11,281 bases of DNA from Glaciimonas sp. (GCA_014377145.1 JACMQE010000165.1:1-11281); one strand, 5' to 3'; shown: positions 1-7,123, numbered from the stretch's first letter. Numbers and translations are program-made. The notes: generated by a model from the sequence alone, not told the origin.

Positions 1-571
1 CTAACGGCGCATATAAATCGAGTGTTTCATGGGCGTATTGGCTGGTACGCTCATTCTGTAGCTTGTGCGCAGCAAAATAACGCAGCGCAGCCAGTCGAGA
101 TGCCAGTCTGACTAATACAACCCGCATATCGCTGGCCATTGCCAGTAGCATTTTGCGCAGCGTTTCGACTTGACTGGCAGCCTGCTGGGCAGCGTTTTTT
201 CCGCGCATGACTTCTTGTGGTAGCGCAAAGGTGAAGCCGTGCAAACGCATTAATTGCCGAATACCAACCACCAAATCGCTGGTTTCGTTGCCAAAGTGCT
301 TTTCGATAATGACTGAGTTAGCAGGATCGATCAATAGCAATTCAAATAAAAGACCGGCCATACGCGTTTCGACATCGGTATTAAGTAGCGCCAACACGTT
401 GGCCACACCTTGCGAAAATGCGAGCGTGGTCTGACCCGTTGTGACTACCTTACCTTCATATAAAGGTTGGACGAATGCTAACGCCGTCAATACGCGCGCG
501 CTGTCATCAGCATTCAAGCCAGCACAAAGTTGGACTTGAACAGCATCTTTTGTTGAGGCAATCGCGACCAT
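1..571 (-). CDS. relA: RelA, (p)ppGpp synthetase (GTP pyrophosphokinase), N-terminal part
   Basis: The reading frame is open from an ATG at 571-569 to the window edge, giving 190 residues with no stop; the synthetase, TGS and ACT domains lie outside. RelA makes the stringent-response alarmone from ATP and GTP/GDP on starved ribosomes. What is visible is the N-terminal HD-hydrolase-like region. It ends in the conserved helix 'RKMLLAMASDMRVVLVRLAS' (139-158) and then 'ETLDLYAPL' (182-190), typical of RelA/SpoT proteins. The metal-binding HD pair is replaced by Phe-Glu (LLFELLL, 74-80), and the usual LADRLHN motif reads LASRLAA (156-162). The hydrolase should therefore be dead, as in monofunctional RelA and unlike SpoT. 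The start lies 7 bases after the original stop of the RidA-like gene, so translational coupling is likely. No strong ribosome-binding site is seen. Family call confident; 3' end not in the window. Confidence 0.85.
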   Translation of the reverse strand, partial: MVAIASTKDAVQVQLCAGLNADDSARVLTALAFVQPLYEGKVVTTGQTTLAFSQGVANVLALLNTDVETRMAGLLFELLLIDPANSVIIEKHFGNETSDLVVGIRQLMRLHGFTFALPQEVMRGKNAAQQAASQVETLRKMLLAMASDMRVVLVRLASRLAALRYFAAHKLQNERTSQYAHETLDLYAPL

Positions 572-578
572 CGATTAG

Positions 579-928
579 TTACTTCTGCGCCGCAATAATA
601 ACGATTTCGACCAAGTTTTCTGGTCGGGCCAGCCTGGCTTCAACATTGGCGCGAGGGGGAAGTTTCCGGCGACGACCCATTCGTCCCAGGCCGCATTCAT
701 ACCAGTGAAATCTTTGATGTCTGCCAGATAGATCTGACATGACAGGATGTGCTCTTTGTCAATACCGGCCTCAGCTAGAAAGCGGTCGATATGCCCTAAG
801 GTTTCGCGCGTTTGTGCTTCAATATTTTGACTTACATCCTCAGCCAGTTGACCTGCAAGATCAATAGTACCTTTATGTATCGCTACTTCTGACAATCTTT
901 TTCCTACATGTAACCGCGTGATACGCAT
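579..928 (-). pseudogene. RidA-family (YjgF/YER057c) protein, frameshifted near the 3' end
   Basis: RidA-family proteins are small trimeric enzymes; the best-known members hydrolyse reactive enamine/imine intermediates. The ATG (928-926) has a good ribosome-binding site, AAGGAA, 6 bases upstream. Residues 1-87 match the family (VGKRLSEVAIHKG, LAGQLAEDVSQ, IDRFLAEAGIDKEHIL, IYLADIKDF). After 'VVAGNFP' the frame is lost at a run of five G on the plus strand (655-659). Adding one base there restores PRANVEARLARPENLVEIVI..., a normal RidA C-terminus that includes the conserved Arg of the VEAR motif, ending in TAA at 581-579 (116 residues). As written, the frame instead ends at 575 with an unrelated tail (GWPDQKTWSKSLLLRRRSN). 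Either a real one-base deletion in C6 or a homopolymer read error explains it. The gene sits directly upstream of relA and probably shares its transcript. Confidence 0.85.
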
Positions 929-1023
929 GATGTTTCCTTGACAATAAAAAATTTCTGGTTGAGGTAATTCAAGTTGTTGCTATCAGTTATCCGAATCTTA
1001 GATACAATTTCTTATTGGCTAAT

Positions 1024-1890
1024 TCATCCGATTAAAAAATGACTGACAGTCGCGATCTGATCGGTATGCAAAAATGTGGGGGCATGGCCGACGCCAGCCA
1101 GTTCGACCAGTGCTGCCTTGGGACCGCGTTGTGTCATTAATATTGCACTTTCGCGCGATAACAAATCGGAGTCAGCCCCACGAATTAATAATGTTGGACA
1201 TGTAATGGCATCATACGCCGCCCACAACATCATTTCAGCGATCTCATAAGACTCGACCGTCGCACTTTTAAAGGGTACTGCGAGGCCCAGATCGTAATGG
1301 CGCGTCCATTCTCCGTCGGTATTTTGGCGCAACACATCGGTGACTATTTTGTGCCATTCGACATCGGTATGCGTCCCGAAAGGGAGTGAAATGGATTTAA
1401 TATAAGCCGCCGCGGCTTCAAAGGTTGGGAACCGCATATCGGCTCCGATATGGTCGGCTATTCGAATGAGAGCCTCAGGATTCAGATGCGGGCCGACATC
1501 ATTGAGCACCAGTTTGCGGATCGGATTATCTTGTAACGAGGCCAGTCCCAAGCCTATTAAACCACCCATGGATGTGCCCACCAGATCGACCGTGTCAGCC
1601 TCCAGTCTGGCCAACAGCGTCACCATGTCACTAATGTATTGCGGAACAATATAATATTGTGGATCACGCCAGCGACCGGAACGTCCGCGCCCAGCCACGT
1701 CGGGACAGATCACGCGATAGGTATCGCACAAGGCGCGTGCCAATTGGTCAAAATCATCAGAAACTCGGGTCACACCATGGAGACATAGCAAGACGTTGGG
1801 ATTATGGGGATTGCCCCAATGCTGATATGCCATTGTGTGTAAGCCCGCGGGGGAAATACATTGCACAGTCTTGTGCAAAGCTGAAGTCAT
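1024..1890 (-). CDS. alpha/beta-hydrolase fold protein
   Basis: A complete 288-residue alpha/beta hydrolase, probably cytoplasmic (no signal peptide). The features are in the usual order: oxyanion-hole strand and loop LLCLHGVTR (34-42), the CPDVAGRGRS loop (62-71), nucleophile elbow GTSMGG with Ser107, acid residue in RGADSDLLS (probably Asp242) and catalytic His269 in GVGHAPTF. A cap region lies between about 130 and 225. The substrate cannot be told from sequence; esters, lactones or C-C bonds are all possible in this fold. I chose the ATG at 1890-1888 (MTSALHK) because homology-like sequence begins there. A GTG seven codons upstream (1911) is also open, and neither start has a strong ribosome-binding site. 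The gene lies 95 bases upstream of the RidA-like gene in the same direction; operon membership is uncertain. No lesion is seen. Confidence 0.85.
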   Translation of the reverse strand: MTSALHKTVQCISPAGLHTMAYQHWGNPHNPNVLLCLHGVTRVSDDFDQLARALCDTYRVICPDVAGRGRSGRWRDPQYYIVPQYISDMVTLLARLEADTVDLVGTSMGGLIGLGLASLQDNPIRKLVLNDVGPHLNPEALIRIADHIGADMRFPTFEAAAAYIKSISLPFGTHTDVEWHKIVTDVLRQNTDGEWTRHYDLGLAVPFKSATVESYEIAEMMLWAAYDAITCPTLLIRGADSDLLSRESAILMTQRGPKAALVELAGVGHAPTFLHTDQIATVSHFLIG

Positions 1891-2151
1891 GAGCGGTATC
1901 CGGTTAAGCACAGCGTTGATAGGTCCCTATTCTACCGTCGCTTGCACTTAAAAACTCGCTCTAAAAGACAATCCAAACTAATCTTCAACAGAAACTGGCA
2001 ATACAATTTTCTACAAATCCCGTGTTGGAACTGGAATTTCTCCTTCATTTAACGCGCAACAAAGCCACTGATTCACAACGCGAACAGGCATAAAAAGCGC
2101 CAACAACGTTCATCAGTACTTTTTAAGGTCAAATCAGTTAAGGTTCAAACT

Positions 2152-2805
2152 TTAATGCAGACCACTAAAATCCATTGCTGCACCAGTTTTTTCAATCCAT
2201 TCTTCTCGCTTCACGCCAGATGCCAACTCCACCACTTTTAAGCCTTCAGGCATCACATCGAGCACACCCAGATCAGTGATAATACGGTCAACCACCGCAA
2301 TTCCAGTTAATGGCAAATTACAAGCATTAAGAATTTTGTGTGACGTTGAACCATCCTTAGCGGTGGCCACGTGCTCCATCAATATCACAACACGCTTGAC
2401 GCCTGTGACCAAATCCATCGCGCCGCCCCTGCCCTTGACCATTTTTCCTGGAATCATCCAGTTCGCCAGATCACCGTTTTTGGATACCTGCATCGCACCC
2501 AAAACGGCTAGATTAACTTTACCCCCACGAATCATGGCAAACGAATCAGCCGAGCTAAAGAAAGACGATCCCGGCAGCGAAGTCACTGTTTGCTTGCCTG
2601 CGTTGATCAAATCCGGATCGACCTTGTCGTCGGCGGGAAAAGGACCAATCCCTAGCAAGCCATTTTCCGAATGTAACCAGACTTCAATGCCCTTCGGTAT
2701 ATGATTTTCCACCAACGTCGGCAAGCCGATACCGAGATTGACATAGAAGCCATCCTGCAATTCCTGCGCTGCACGCGCGGCCATTTCATCGCGTGTCCAT
2801 GCCAT
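2152..2805 (-). CDS. scoB: succinyl-CoA:3-ketoacid CoA-transferase subunit B
   Basis: Beta subunit of a family I CoA-transferase, which moves CoA from succinyl-CoA to acetoacetate (ketone-body, poly-hydroxybutyrate and branched-chain acid catabolism). At 217 residues it has full family length. It carries the substrate loop [12 protein letters not shown] (21-32) and the signature [10 protein letters not shown] (46-55), whose Glu47 is the residue that forms the glutamyl-CoA intermediate in this family. Further conserved blocks are [13 protein letters not shown] and [13 protein letters not shown] ribosome-binding site GGAGAA lies 5 bases before the ATG, with its GGAG core 7 bases away. It follows scoA after a 101-base spacer on the same strand, so the two subunits are probably co-transcribed. 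AtoA-like or 3-oxoadipate CoA-transferase B would look similar; the acetoacetate assignment is the most common for this pair but is inferred. Confidence 0.9.
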   Translation of the reverse strand: MAWTRDEMAARAAQELQDGFYVNLGIGLPTLVENHIPKGIEVWLHSENGLLGIGPFPADDKVDPDLINAGKQTVTSLPGSSFFSSADSFAMIRGGKVNLAVLGAMQVSKNGDLANWMIPGKMVKGRGGAMDLVTGVKRVVILMEHVATAKDGSTSHKILNACNLPLTGIAVVDRIITDLGVLDVMPEGLKVVELASGVKREEWIEKTGAAMDFSGLH

Positions 2806-2906
2806 GTTTATTCTCCATTTTTATGCAGTTTCTTTTGTACTATTTCTCTTAGATTATAAATATGTTCTTACCAAAATTAGGCAATGGCAATATAAAGAGG
2901 TAAGAC

Positions 2907-3602
2907 CTATTTGCTTACCGTACGTTGTTCTATGCGTTTCTCAGGCGTCGCGTTGACCACAATCCGATGCGCAAAAATTCCTGGAGTATGGACTTCATCT
3001 GGATCAATTTCACCCACTTCGACCAGATATTCAACCTCTACGATGGTAATTTTTCCTGCCATTGCAACATTTGGATTAAAGTTGCGGGCCGTTTTGTTAT
3101 ACACTAGATTGCCACTGCGATCTGCCTTATAACCCTTGACGAAGGAGACGTCGGCCATTAACGAACGCTCCATAACGTATTTTTCGCCATCGAATTCGCG
3201 TATTTCTTTTCCCTCTGCGACCAGCGTACCAACACCAGTCTTATTAAAGAATGCCGGAATACCAGCACCACCAGCACGTAGTTTCTCGGCTAAAGTACCC
3301 TGTGGGGTAAATTCAAGTTCAAGTTCGCCGGCTAGAAACTGTCGTTCGAATTCTTTATTTTCACCGACGTAGGAAGCAATCATTCTCTTGATTTGACGCG
3401 TGGTCAGCAATTGACCAAGACCGAAGCCATCTACCCCAGCATTATTAGAAATTGTAGTTAGATTTTGTACGCCTGAATCACGCAATGCGACGATCAGCGC
3501 TTCTGGAATACCGCACAGACCAAAACCACCGACAGCGATAGTCTGGCCATCTTTGACGACCCCTGCCAGCGCGCTAGCCGCTTCAGGATAAACTTTGTTC
3601 AT
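2907..3602 (-). CDS. scoA: succinyl-CoA:3-ketoacid CoA-transferase subunit A
   Basis: Alpha subunit (231 residues, full length) of the CoA-transferase completed by scoB. The CoA-transferase signature is GGFGLCGIPE (25-34), followed by ISNNAGVDGFGLG (51-63), then the FTPQGTLAEKLRAGGAGIPAF block (about 98-118) and YNKTARNFNP near residue 170; all are typical of ScoA. The start is supported by a strong ribosome-binding site, AAAAGGAG (3618-3611), 8 bases before the ATG. In the subunit complex this chain supplies much of the CoA-binding surface, while the catalytic Glu is in ScoB. Upstream lies a 330-base divergent spacer shared with the broken PAS-LuxR regulator, which may once have controlled this operon (inference from position). 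No lesion is seen, in contrast to the genes on the other side of the spacer. Confidence 0.92.
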   Translation of the reverse strand: MNKVYPEAASALAGVVKDGQTIAVGGFGLCGIPEALIVALRDSGVQNLTTISNNAGVDGFGLGQLLTTRQIKRMIASYVGENKEFERQFLAGELELEFTPQGTLAEKLRAGGAGIPAFFNKTGVGTLVAEGKEIREFDGEKYVMERSLMADVSFVKGYKADRSGNLVYNKTARNFNPNVAMAGKITIVEVEYLVEVGEIDPDEVHTPGIFAHRIVVNATPEKRIEQRTVSK

Positions 3603-3932
3603 ACTGTTATCTCCTTTTGGGTAAACTTAAAACTTACACAAAATTGTTCCATCAGGACGTACCGACGAGGACCTTTTGAACACTGTTAGAAAATGTCAAG
3701 TGGCTGGAGCGATTTTGCGTAAGTCCACAAACTATTTTTCCGTTAAATGCGTCCATAGCATATGATGAAGTGATTGATCCAACAATACGATAAAAATACG
3801 GTGCACGCGCTGAGTGACAGCGACGTTTAAAGTTCTTTTTCATTACATTACTCTCGGCAAGAAAAACCTCACTACCTCGTTTTATATAATCATCTTTCTA
3901 ATTCCATCCCCGACGGCACAGACACATTGCTA
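3603..3932. other. divergent intergenic region between scoA and the PAS-LuxR pseudogene
   Basis: I see no convincing gene in these 330 bases. A 63-codon frame on the minus strand (3843-3652) has a weak GAGAG before its ATG, but its product resembles nothing I know. Regulatory candidates: a perfect TTGACA on the minus strand (3699-3694), lying inside an imperfect dyad TTGACA...TGTTCAA (3699-3676), but without a clear -10 at 16-18 bases; a TATAAT on the plus strand (3885-3890) without a matching -35; and a short hairpin CGCTG-5-CAGCG (3808-3822). The scoA ribosome-binding site is at 3611-3618. The region should hold the sco promoter, but I cannot place it with confidence. Confidence 0.45.
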
Positions 3933-4480
3933 ATGAATGCCTCATCTGAGATTGATTATGAGGTCATTTTCAACTATACCCCAATCGGCATGTGCATCTC
4001 TAGACATCGGGTCATGCAAACATGCAACCTAGAGTTGAGCAACATATTTGGTTACCAATCTGGCGAACTAAACGGCCACTCATTCCAAGTCCTATACCCG
4101 ACACAGGATGAGTTTGAGCGTACCGGCGCGCGTATCGTTCCAATTATGTGTGCGGAAAAGGGAGCTTATTCGGATGAACACATCATGCGTCGTGCAAATG
4201 GCGACCTTTTTTGTGGTGCCACGTTATTGGTCACACACTGGCCTCTAAGGACACGCACGCCACCGGGATTTGGACCTTTGAAGATTTAAGTGGAAAGCGT
4301 AAGGTATCTGCAGAATTATCACCACGCGAGCGGGAAATTACTGCGTTGCTGGTGGCAGGAAAAACCAGCAAGCAAATCGGCTTGAGTCCGTGCAAGGTAG
4401 AAATGCATCGGGCCAATCGAATGAAAAAATTTGCTGCGGCAACTTCCAGCGAATTATTAGTACATAAATTACTTGGATGA
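3933..4480 (+). pseudogene. PAS-domain LuxR-type transcriptional regulator, frameshifted and with a damaged helix-turn-helix
   Basis: The first part (ATG at 3933) reads as a PAS sensor domain: YTPIGMCISRHRVMQTCN, IFGYQSGELNGHSFQVLYPT, DEFERTGARIVPI. At a run of six T (4207-4212) the reading moves to another frame. That frame continues WCHVIGHTL, GIWTFEDLSGKRKVS, and then the LuxR-type DNA-binding region LSPREREITALLVAGKTSKQ ... VEMHRANRMKKFAAATSSEL, ending at 4480. In the frame of the start codon the product ends early at 4289. The helix-turn-helix is also damaged: about four residues expected after KTSKQIG are missing near 4380, RTVE reads CKVE, and an extra Leu sits near the end. So the gene looks truly decayed, beyond a single read error. 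In related bacteria such regulators are often found next to CoA-transferase operons; control of scoAB is inferred. No clear ribosome-binding site precedes the start. Confidence 0.8.
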
Positions 4481-4548
4481 CCGGCTAAGTGAAACAACCT
4501 TCGGTCATTCGTACAAACAATGACATGCGGCAACATTGTAACCTTAAA

Positions 4549-4680
4549 TTAATCGACTAGCATTTGGCGAATGCCATCTGGCAACGGAATTGATTTCTCA
4601 TGGACAAAATTAATTCACACCATTTTTGCTGATCCCTCGGCGAAAACAACATCATGCACATCAACGCGACGAAGCAGAAA
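4549..4680 (-). pseudogene. 3' remnant of a hot-dog fold acyl-CoA thioesterase
   Basis: The minus strand, read from 4680 down, gives LLRRVDVHDVVFAEGSAKMV, then a TGA stop (4617-4615), then INFVHEKSIPLPDGIRQMLVD and TAA (4551-4549). The pattern of an AEG-S-x-MV strand, a Trp, and then S-x-PLPD-x-IR at the C-terminus is that of 4-hydroxybenzoyl-CoA-thioesterase-like (YbgC/FcbC type) hot-dog proteins. The stop stands where these proteins have Trp (TGG to TGA). Only about 43 codons remain, roughly the last third. The rest is cut off at about 4670-4680, exactly where ETF-QO homology begins on the opposite strand. The identification rests on a short motif and is moderate; the frame is too broken to make a product. 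Confidence 0.55.
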
Positions 4681-5919
4681 TATTAGGCGTAGACATATTC
4701 TTCGGTTTTCCTGCTGCCGAAATACTTTACAAATACGATGAATCGGTCAAAGGTGTCGCCACCAGGAATATGGGCATAAGCCGTGATGGCAAGCCGACCG
4801 ATGCCTTCCAGTTAGGCATGGAATTGCACGCCAAGTACACCTTGTTTGCCGAAGGCGCACGCGGGCATCTAGGTAAGCAAATCATCGCTAAATACAAACT
4901 GAATCAAGGTAAAGATCCACAAACTTATGGCCTTGGAATTAAGGAGCTGTGGGAGATTGATCCAAAGCTGCATAAGCCGGGCTTGGTAGTGCATACCGCT
5001 GACTGGCCGCTCGATGGAAAAACCTATGGTGGCTCCTTTTTGTATCACCTCAAAAATAATCAGCTTGCAGTTGGTTACGTACCAGGGCTGGCCTATGAAA
5101 ATCCATACATGTCACCCTATGAGGAATTTCAGCGTTACAAAACTCATCCCGAAATCAGCAAATTTTTCGTAGGTGGTAAGCGTCTTTCCTAAGGTGCGCG
5201 TGCAATCTCTTCCTAAGTTAACGTTTAACGGCGGCGCATTAATCGGTTGCGAAGCTGGTTTCTTGAATGTCAGTCGGATTAAAGGGAGTTATGCAGCGAT
5301 CAAGACCGGCATGCTAGCCGCCAATGCTGCCTTTGATGCGCTGCTCGGCGAGCGCCACGATGATGAACTTACCACCTACGCCACCGCATTTAAGAAATTA
5401 TGGTTACATACCGAACTATATAAAGCCCGCAATTTCAAACCGTGGATGAGAAAAGGTTTGTACTTTAGTAGTTTGATGGTGGGTATAGACCAGATTATTC
5501 TCGGTGGGAAAGCCCTTTAGACATTGCATCATACCCACGCCGATCATGAGTGTCTGAAACCGAGGGCAAATCATGCGCCGATCAAATACCCTAAGTCGGA
5601 TGGAAAACTGACATTCGACCGCCTGTCGTCGGTATTCATTTCAAATACCAATCATGCAGAAGAACAGCCAATTCATCGGGAATTGAAGGATGCGAGTGTC
5701 CCGGTAAATATCAATTTGACAAATTATGCTGGACCAGAAGCGCGCTATTGCCCTGGTGGCGTGTACGAATTTATCACAGCGGTTGATAATATCGAACGAT
5801 TACAAATTAACGCACAAAATTGCGTGCATTTTAAAACCTGCGATATTAAAGACCCAACGCAAAATATCGTTTGGGTGACGCCGGAAGGCGGAGGCGGACC
5901 AAACTACGCCAATATGTAG
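4671..5919 (+). pseudogene. electron transfer flavoprotein-ubiquinone oxidoreductase (ETF-QO), 5'-truncated with several stops
   Basis: ETF-QO is a membrane-associated FAD/4Fe-4S enzyme that passes electrons from acyl-CoA dehydrogenases, via ETF, to ubiquinone. Homology starts at EAEILGVDIFFGFPAAEILY (4671 on), so roughly the first 140 residues, including the FAD GxGxxG motif, are absent. Recognisable blocks follow: [72 protein letters not shown], and the C-terminal 4Fe-4S domain. Lesions: TAA at 5190-5192 in place of the Tyr of RLSYGARAIS; a short out-of-frame deletion just after 5210, moving the frame before SLPKLTF; TAG at 5518-5520 where Trp is expected (GGKAL-stop-TLHH); and a cluster ligand lost, NCVHFKTC instead of NCVHCKTC (TTT at 5830-5832). 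The other three cysteines (5749, 5821, 5839) remain. This is clearly non-functional, yet similar enough to suggest recent decay. Confidence 0.92.
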
Positions 5920-5978
5920 GCCATTGATCCCACATATTGCAAAAATGCTGTTCACACTTATCCATAACTAGTTTACCT

Positions 5979-6494
5979 TTATAGGGTCCACTGCCCAGCC
6001 ACGATCTTTTCTAGCCAGAATGCCCCTATCACCGTTTTAACGTCTGTAATCTTGCCCTCTCTGACCCATTGCAACACTTCGCCCACTGGTGCCTTGAATA
6101 CATCAAGAAATTCACCATCGTCAAGACGACGTTCGCCAGCGCTTAAGTCACGTGCCAAATAAATTTCCAAATGTTCATCAGCGTAAGCAATCGCATTATG
6201 GATGGTGCAAACATAATGCCAATCAGTCGCGGTATAGCCAGTTTCCTCCTGCAATTCCCTTTTTGCACACGATAGATGATCCTCATCAGGATCAATTTTA
6301 CCGGCAGGAAACTCAATAAAAATGCGGTCCAGAGGATAACGGAACTGCCGTTCGAGCAAAACAGTTCCATCCTCAAATAATGGCAGCACAACAACTACTC
6401 CCGGATGCTTGATGTACTCACGTATCGTTGGCTTACCATCTGGCAGCGCGACGGTATCACGTTTTACTTTAAGAAAATCGCCGTTGTAAGCCAA
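5979..6494 (-). CDS. NUDIX hydrolase, ADP-ribose pyrophosphatase-like, probably with a damaged 5' end
   Basis: The frame encodes a full Nudix fold with a perfect box G-x5-E-x7-REL-x-EE-x-GY at 65-87. Other ADP-ribose pyrophosphatase-type features are VLLERQFRYPL (45-55) and EFPAGKI (61-67). Such enzymes split ADP-ribose into AMP and ribose-5-phosphate. The longest open frame starts only at a TTG (6494-6492, TTG-Ala-Tyr-Asn) with no ribosome-binding site. In the same frame just upstream the sequence reads DQHLK-stop-TLLDST, which looks like the usual N-terminus (HLKETLLDST...) with GAA changed to TAA at 6515-6513. The catalytic part (171 residues) has no other defect. It may be re-initiated at TTG, giving a protein about 12 residues short, or it may be a young pseudogene. 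It is convergent with the ETF-QO remnant. Confidence 0.75.
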   Translation of the reverse strand: MAYNGDFLKVKRDTVALPDGKPTIREYIKHPGVVVVLPLFEDGTVLLERQFRYPLDRIFIEFPAGKIDPDEDHLSCAKRELQEETGYTATDWHYVCTIHNAIAYADEHLEIYLARDLSAGERRLDDGEFLDVFKAPVGEVLQWVREGKITDVKTVIGAFWLEKIVAGQWTL

Positions 6495-6814
6495 CGTGCT
6501 ATCAAGCAGAGTTTATTTCAGGTGCTGATCAATAGGAACACTCCGGCAACATGAGGGATGAAGAAAAAAGAGAAAAAGATAAAGCGAATCGAACTGGAGG
6601 TAGCAGTAGCGGGAAATAGTTGGAACCAATCGCTGACATCACCTATCCCTCTTCATACCCTATTAAGGGGGTGATTGCCAGTTAACTTCTTGCTACCGCC
6701 ATATCAGTGAGTTTTAGCAATATTCCCGACTATAAGAAATAGCTCCGAAGTATTTGCAAAAACGCAGCATAAGGAAAGGTAAGTCAATACACCACATCTG
6801 ACTTGAGCGAAAAT
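6495..6814. other. intergenic region between NUDIX gene and DUF2818 gene
   Basis: A 320-base stretch. Positions 6495-6544 hold the broken leader of the NUDIX gene. The rest has no convincing gene on either strand. Visible structure is slight: a purine-rich tract at about 6551-6587 (with A6 and A5 runs), and a 7-base inverted pair GGTAGCA (6599-6605) / TGCTACC (6691-6697) that is too far apart to be called a hairpin. No clear terminator or promoter is seen. It may be residue of an older gene, but I could not read one. Confidence 0.4.
6531..6544 (-). promoter_or_regulatory. orphan ribosome-binding site and ATT in place of the ancestral NUDIX start
   Basis: On the minus strand GGAG (6544-6541) stands 7 bases before ATT (6533-6531), which begins the in-frame leader ATT-Asp-Gln-His-Leu-Lys-stop. 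The spacing is what a normal start would have, so the ATT is probably a mutated ATG. ATT can serve as a rare start, but the TAA six codons later would end translation. This is an inference from spacing and from the family-like leader. Confidence 0.45.
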
Positions 6815-7123
6815 TCAACTATGCTTTTTTCGCAGACAAAAGTGTACGTAGCCTGGAAAAGCAAATACCAGAAACAAACAGCCGGTGACCCCGTAGAACT
6901 GCCAGCCTTGTGAAAATGTATTGCCGATGCGAGACTCTAACAGATAGGCAAGCCCTCCGACAATCACATAGAAAACAAACAATTCAACCAAGCGCAACCA
7001 AATGGGCTTAGCTATCGTCAACTTAAGCGGGATTACCGAAAATAAATATTCGTTAATGAATGGCAGATTAGCGGCCAACAACGCCAAGAAGATGACTAAC
7101 CAGCTGGATAGAGAGACATTCAC
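6815..7123 (-). CDS. DUF2818 family membrane protein
   Basis: A small hydrophobic protein of 102 residues starting at GTG (7123-7121), 6 bases after the nuoN stop codon, so it is almost certainly coupled to nuoN. It has about three membrane segments (near 6-28, 44-62 and 77-97) and a basic tail (CLRKKHS). The motifs LLAANLPFINE (15-25), LVELFVFYVIVGGLAYLLE (45-63) and SQGWQFYGVTGCLFLVFAFPG (71-91) match DUF2818, a family I know from the end of betaproteobacterial nuo operons. Its function is unknown; position suggests a role with, or expression alongside, complex I, but nothing in the sequence proves this. It looks intact. Confidence 0.88.
   Translation of the reverse strand: MNVSLSSWLVIFLALLAANLPFINEYLFSVIPLKLTIAKPIWLRLVELFVFYVIVGGLAYLLESRIGNTFSQGWQFYGVTGCLFLVFAFPGYVHFCLRKKHS

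Noticed and set aside
207..434. 75-codon plus-strand frame near the left edge
   Set aside because: Antisense to relA, which gives an uninterrupted, recognisable protein across the same bases.
3652..3843. 63-codon minus-strand frame between scoA and the regulator
   Set aside because: Only a weak ribosome-binding site, no recognisable motif or composition of a real protein, and it lies in the expected regulatory spacer. Kept only as a note.
3885..3890. TATAAT as a promoter for the PAS-LuxR gene
   Set aside because: No -35 hexamer at a suitable distance (AAAAAC at the 17-base position); too weak to annotate as a promoter.
4231..4536. 101-codon minus-strand frame opposite the regulator
   Set aside because: Antisense to the LuxR-type DNA-binding region, which explains the conserved sequence; no family resemblance of its own.
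4626..4670. TTG start for the ETF-QO fragment with a leader MLIPRRKQHHAHQ
   Set aside because: These codons do not resemble ETF-QO and are explained by the thioesterase remnant on the other strand; homology starts only at about 4671.
6551..6587. Purine-rich tract as a possible regulatory or triplex element
   Set aside because: A short A/G-rich stretch in an AT-leaning spacer is expected by chance and no partner structure is seen.
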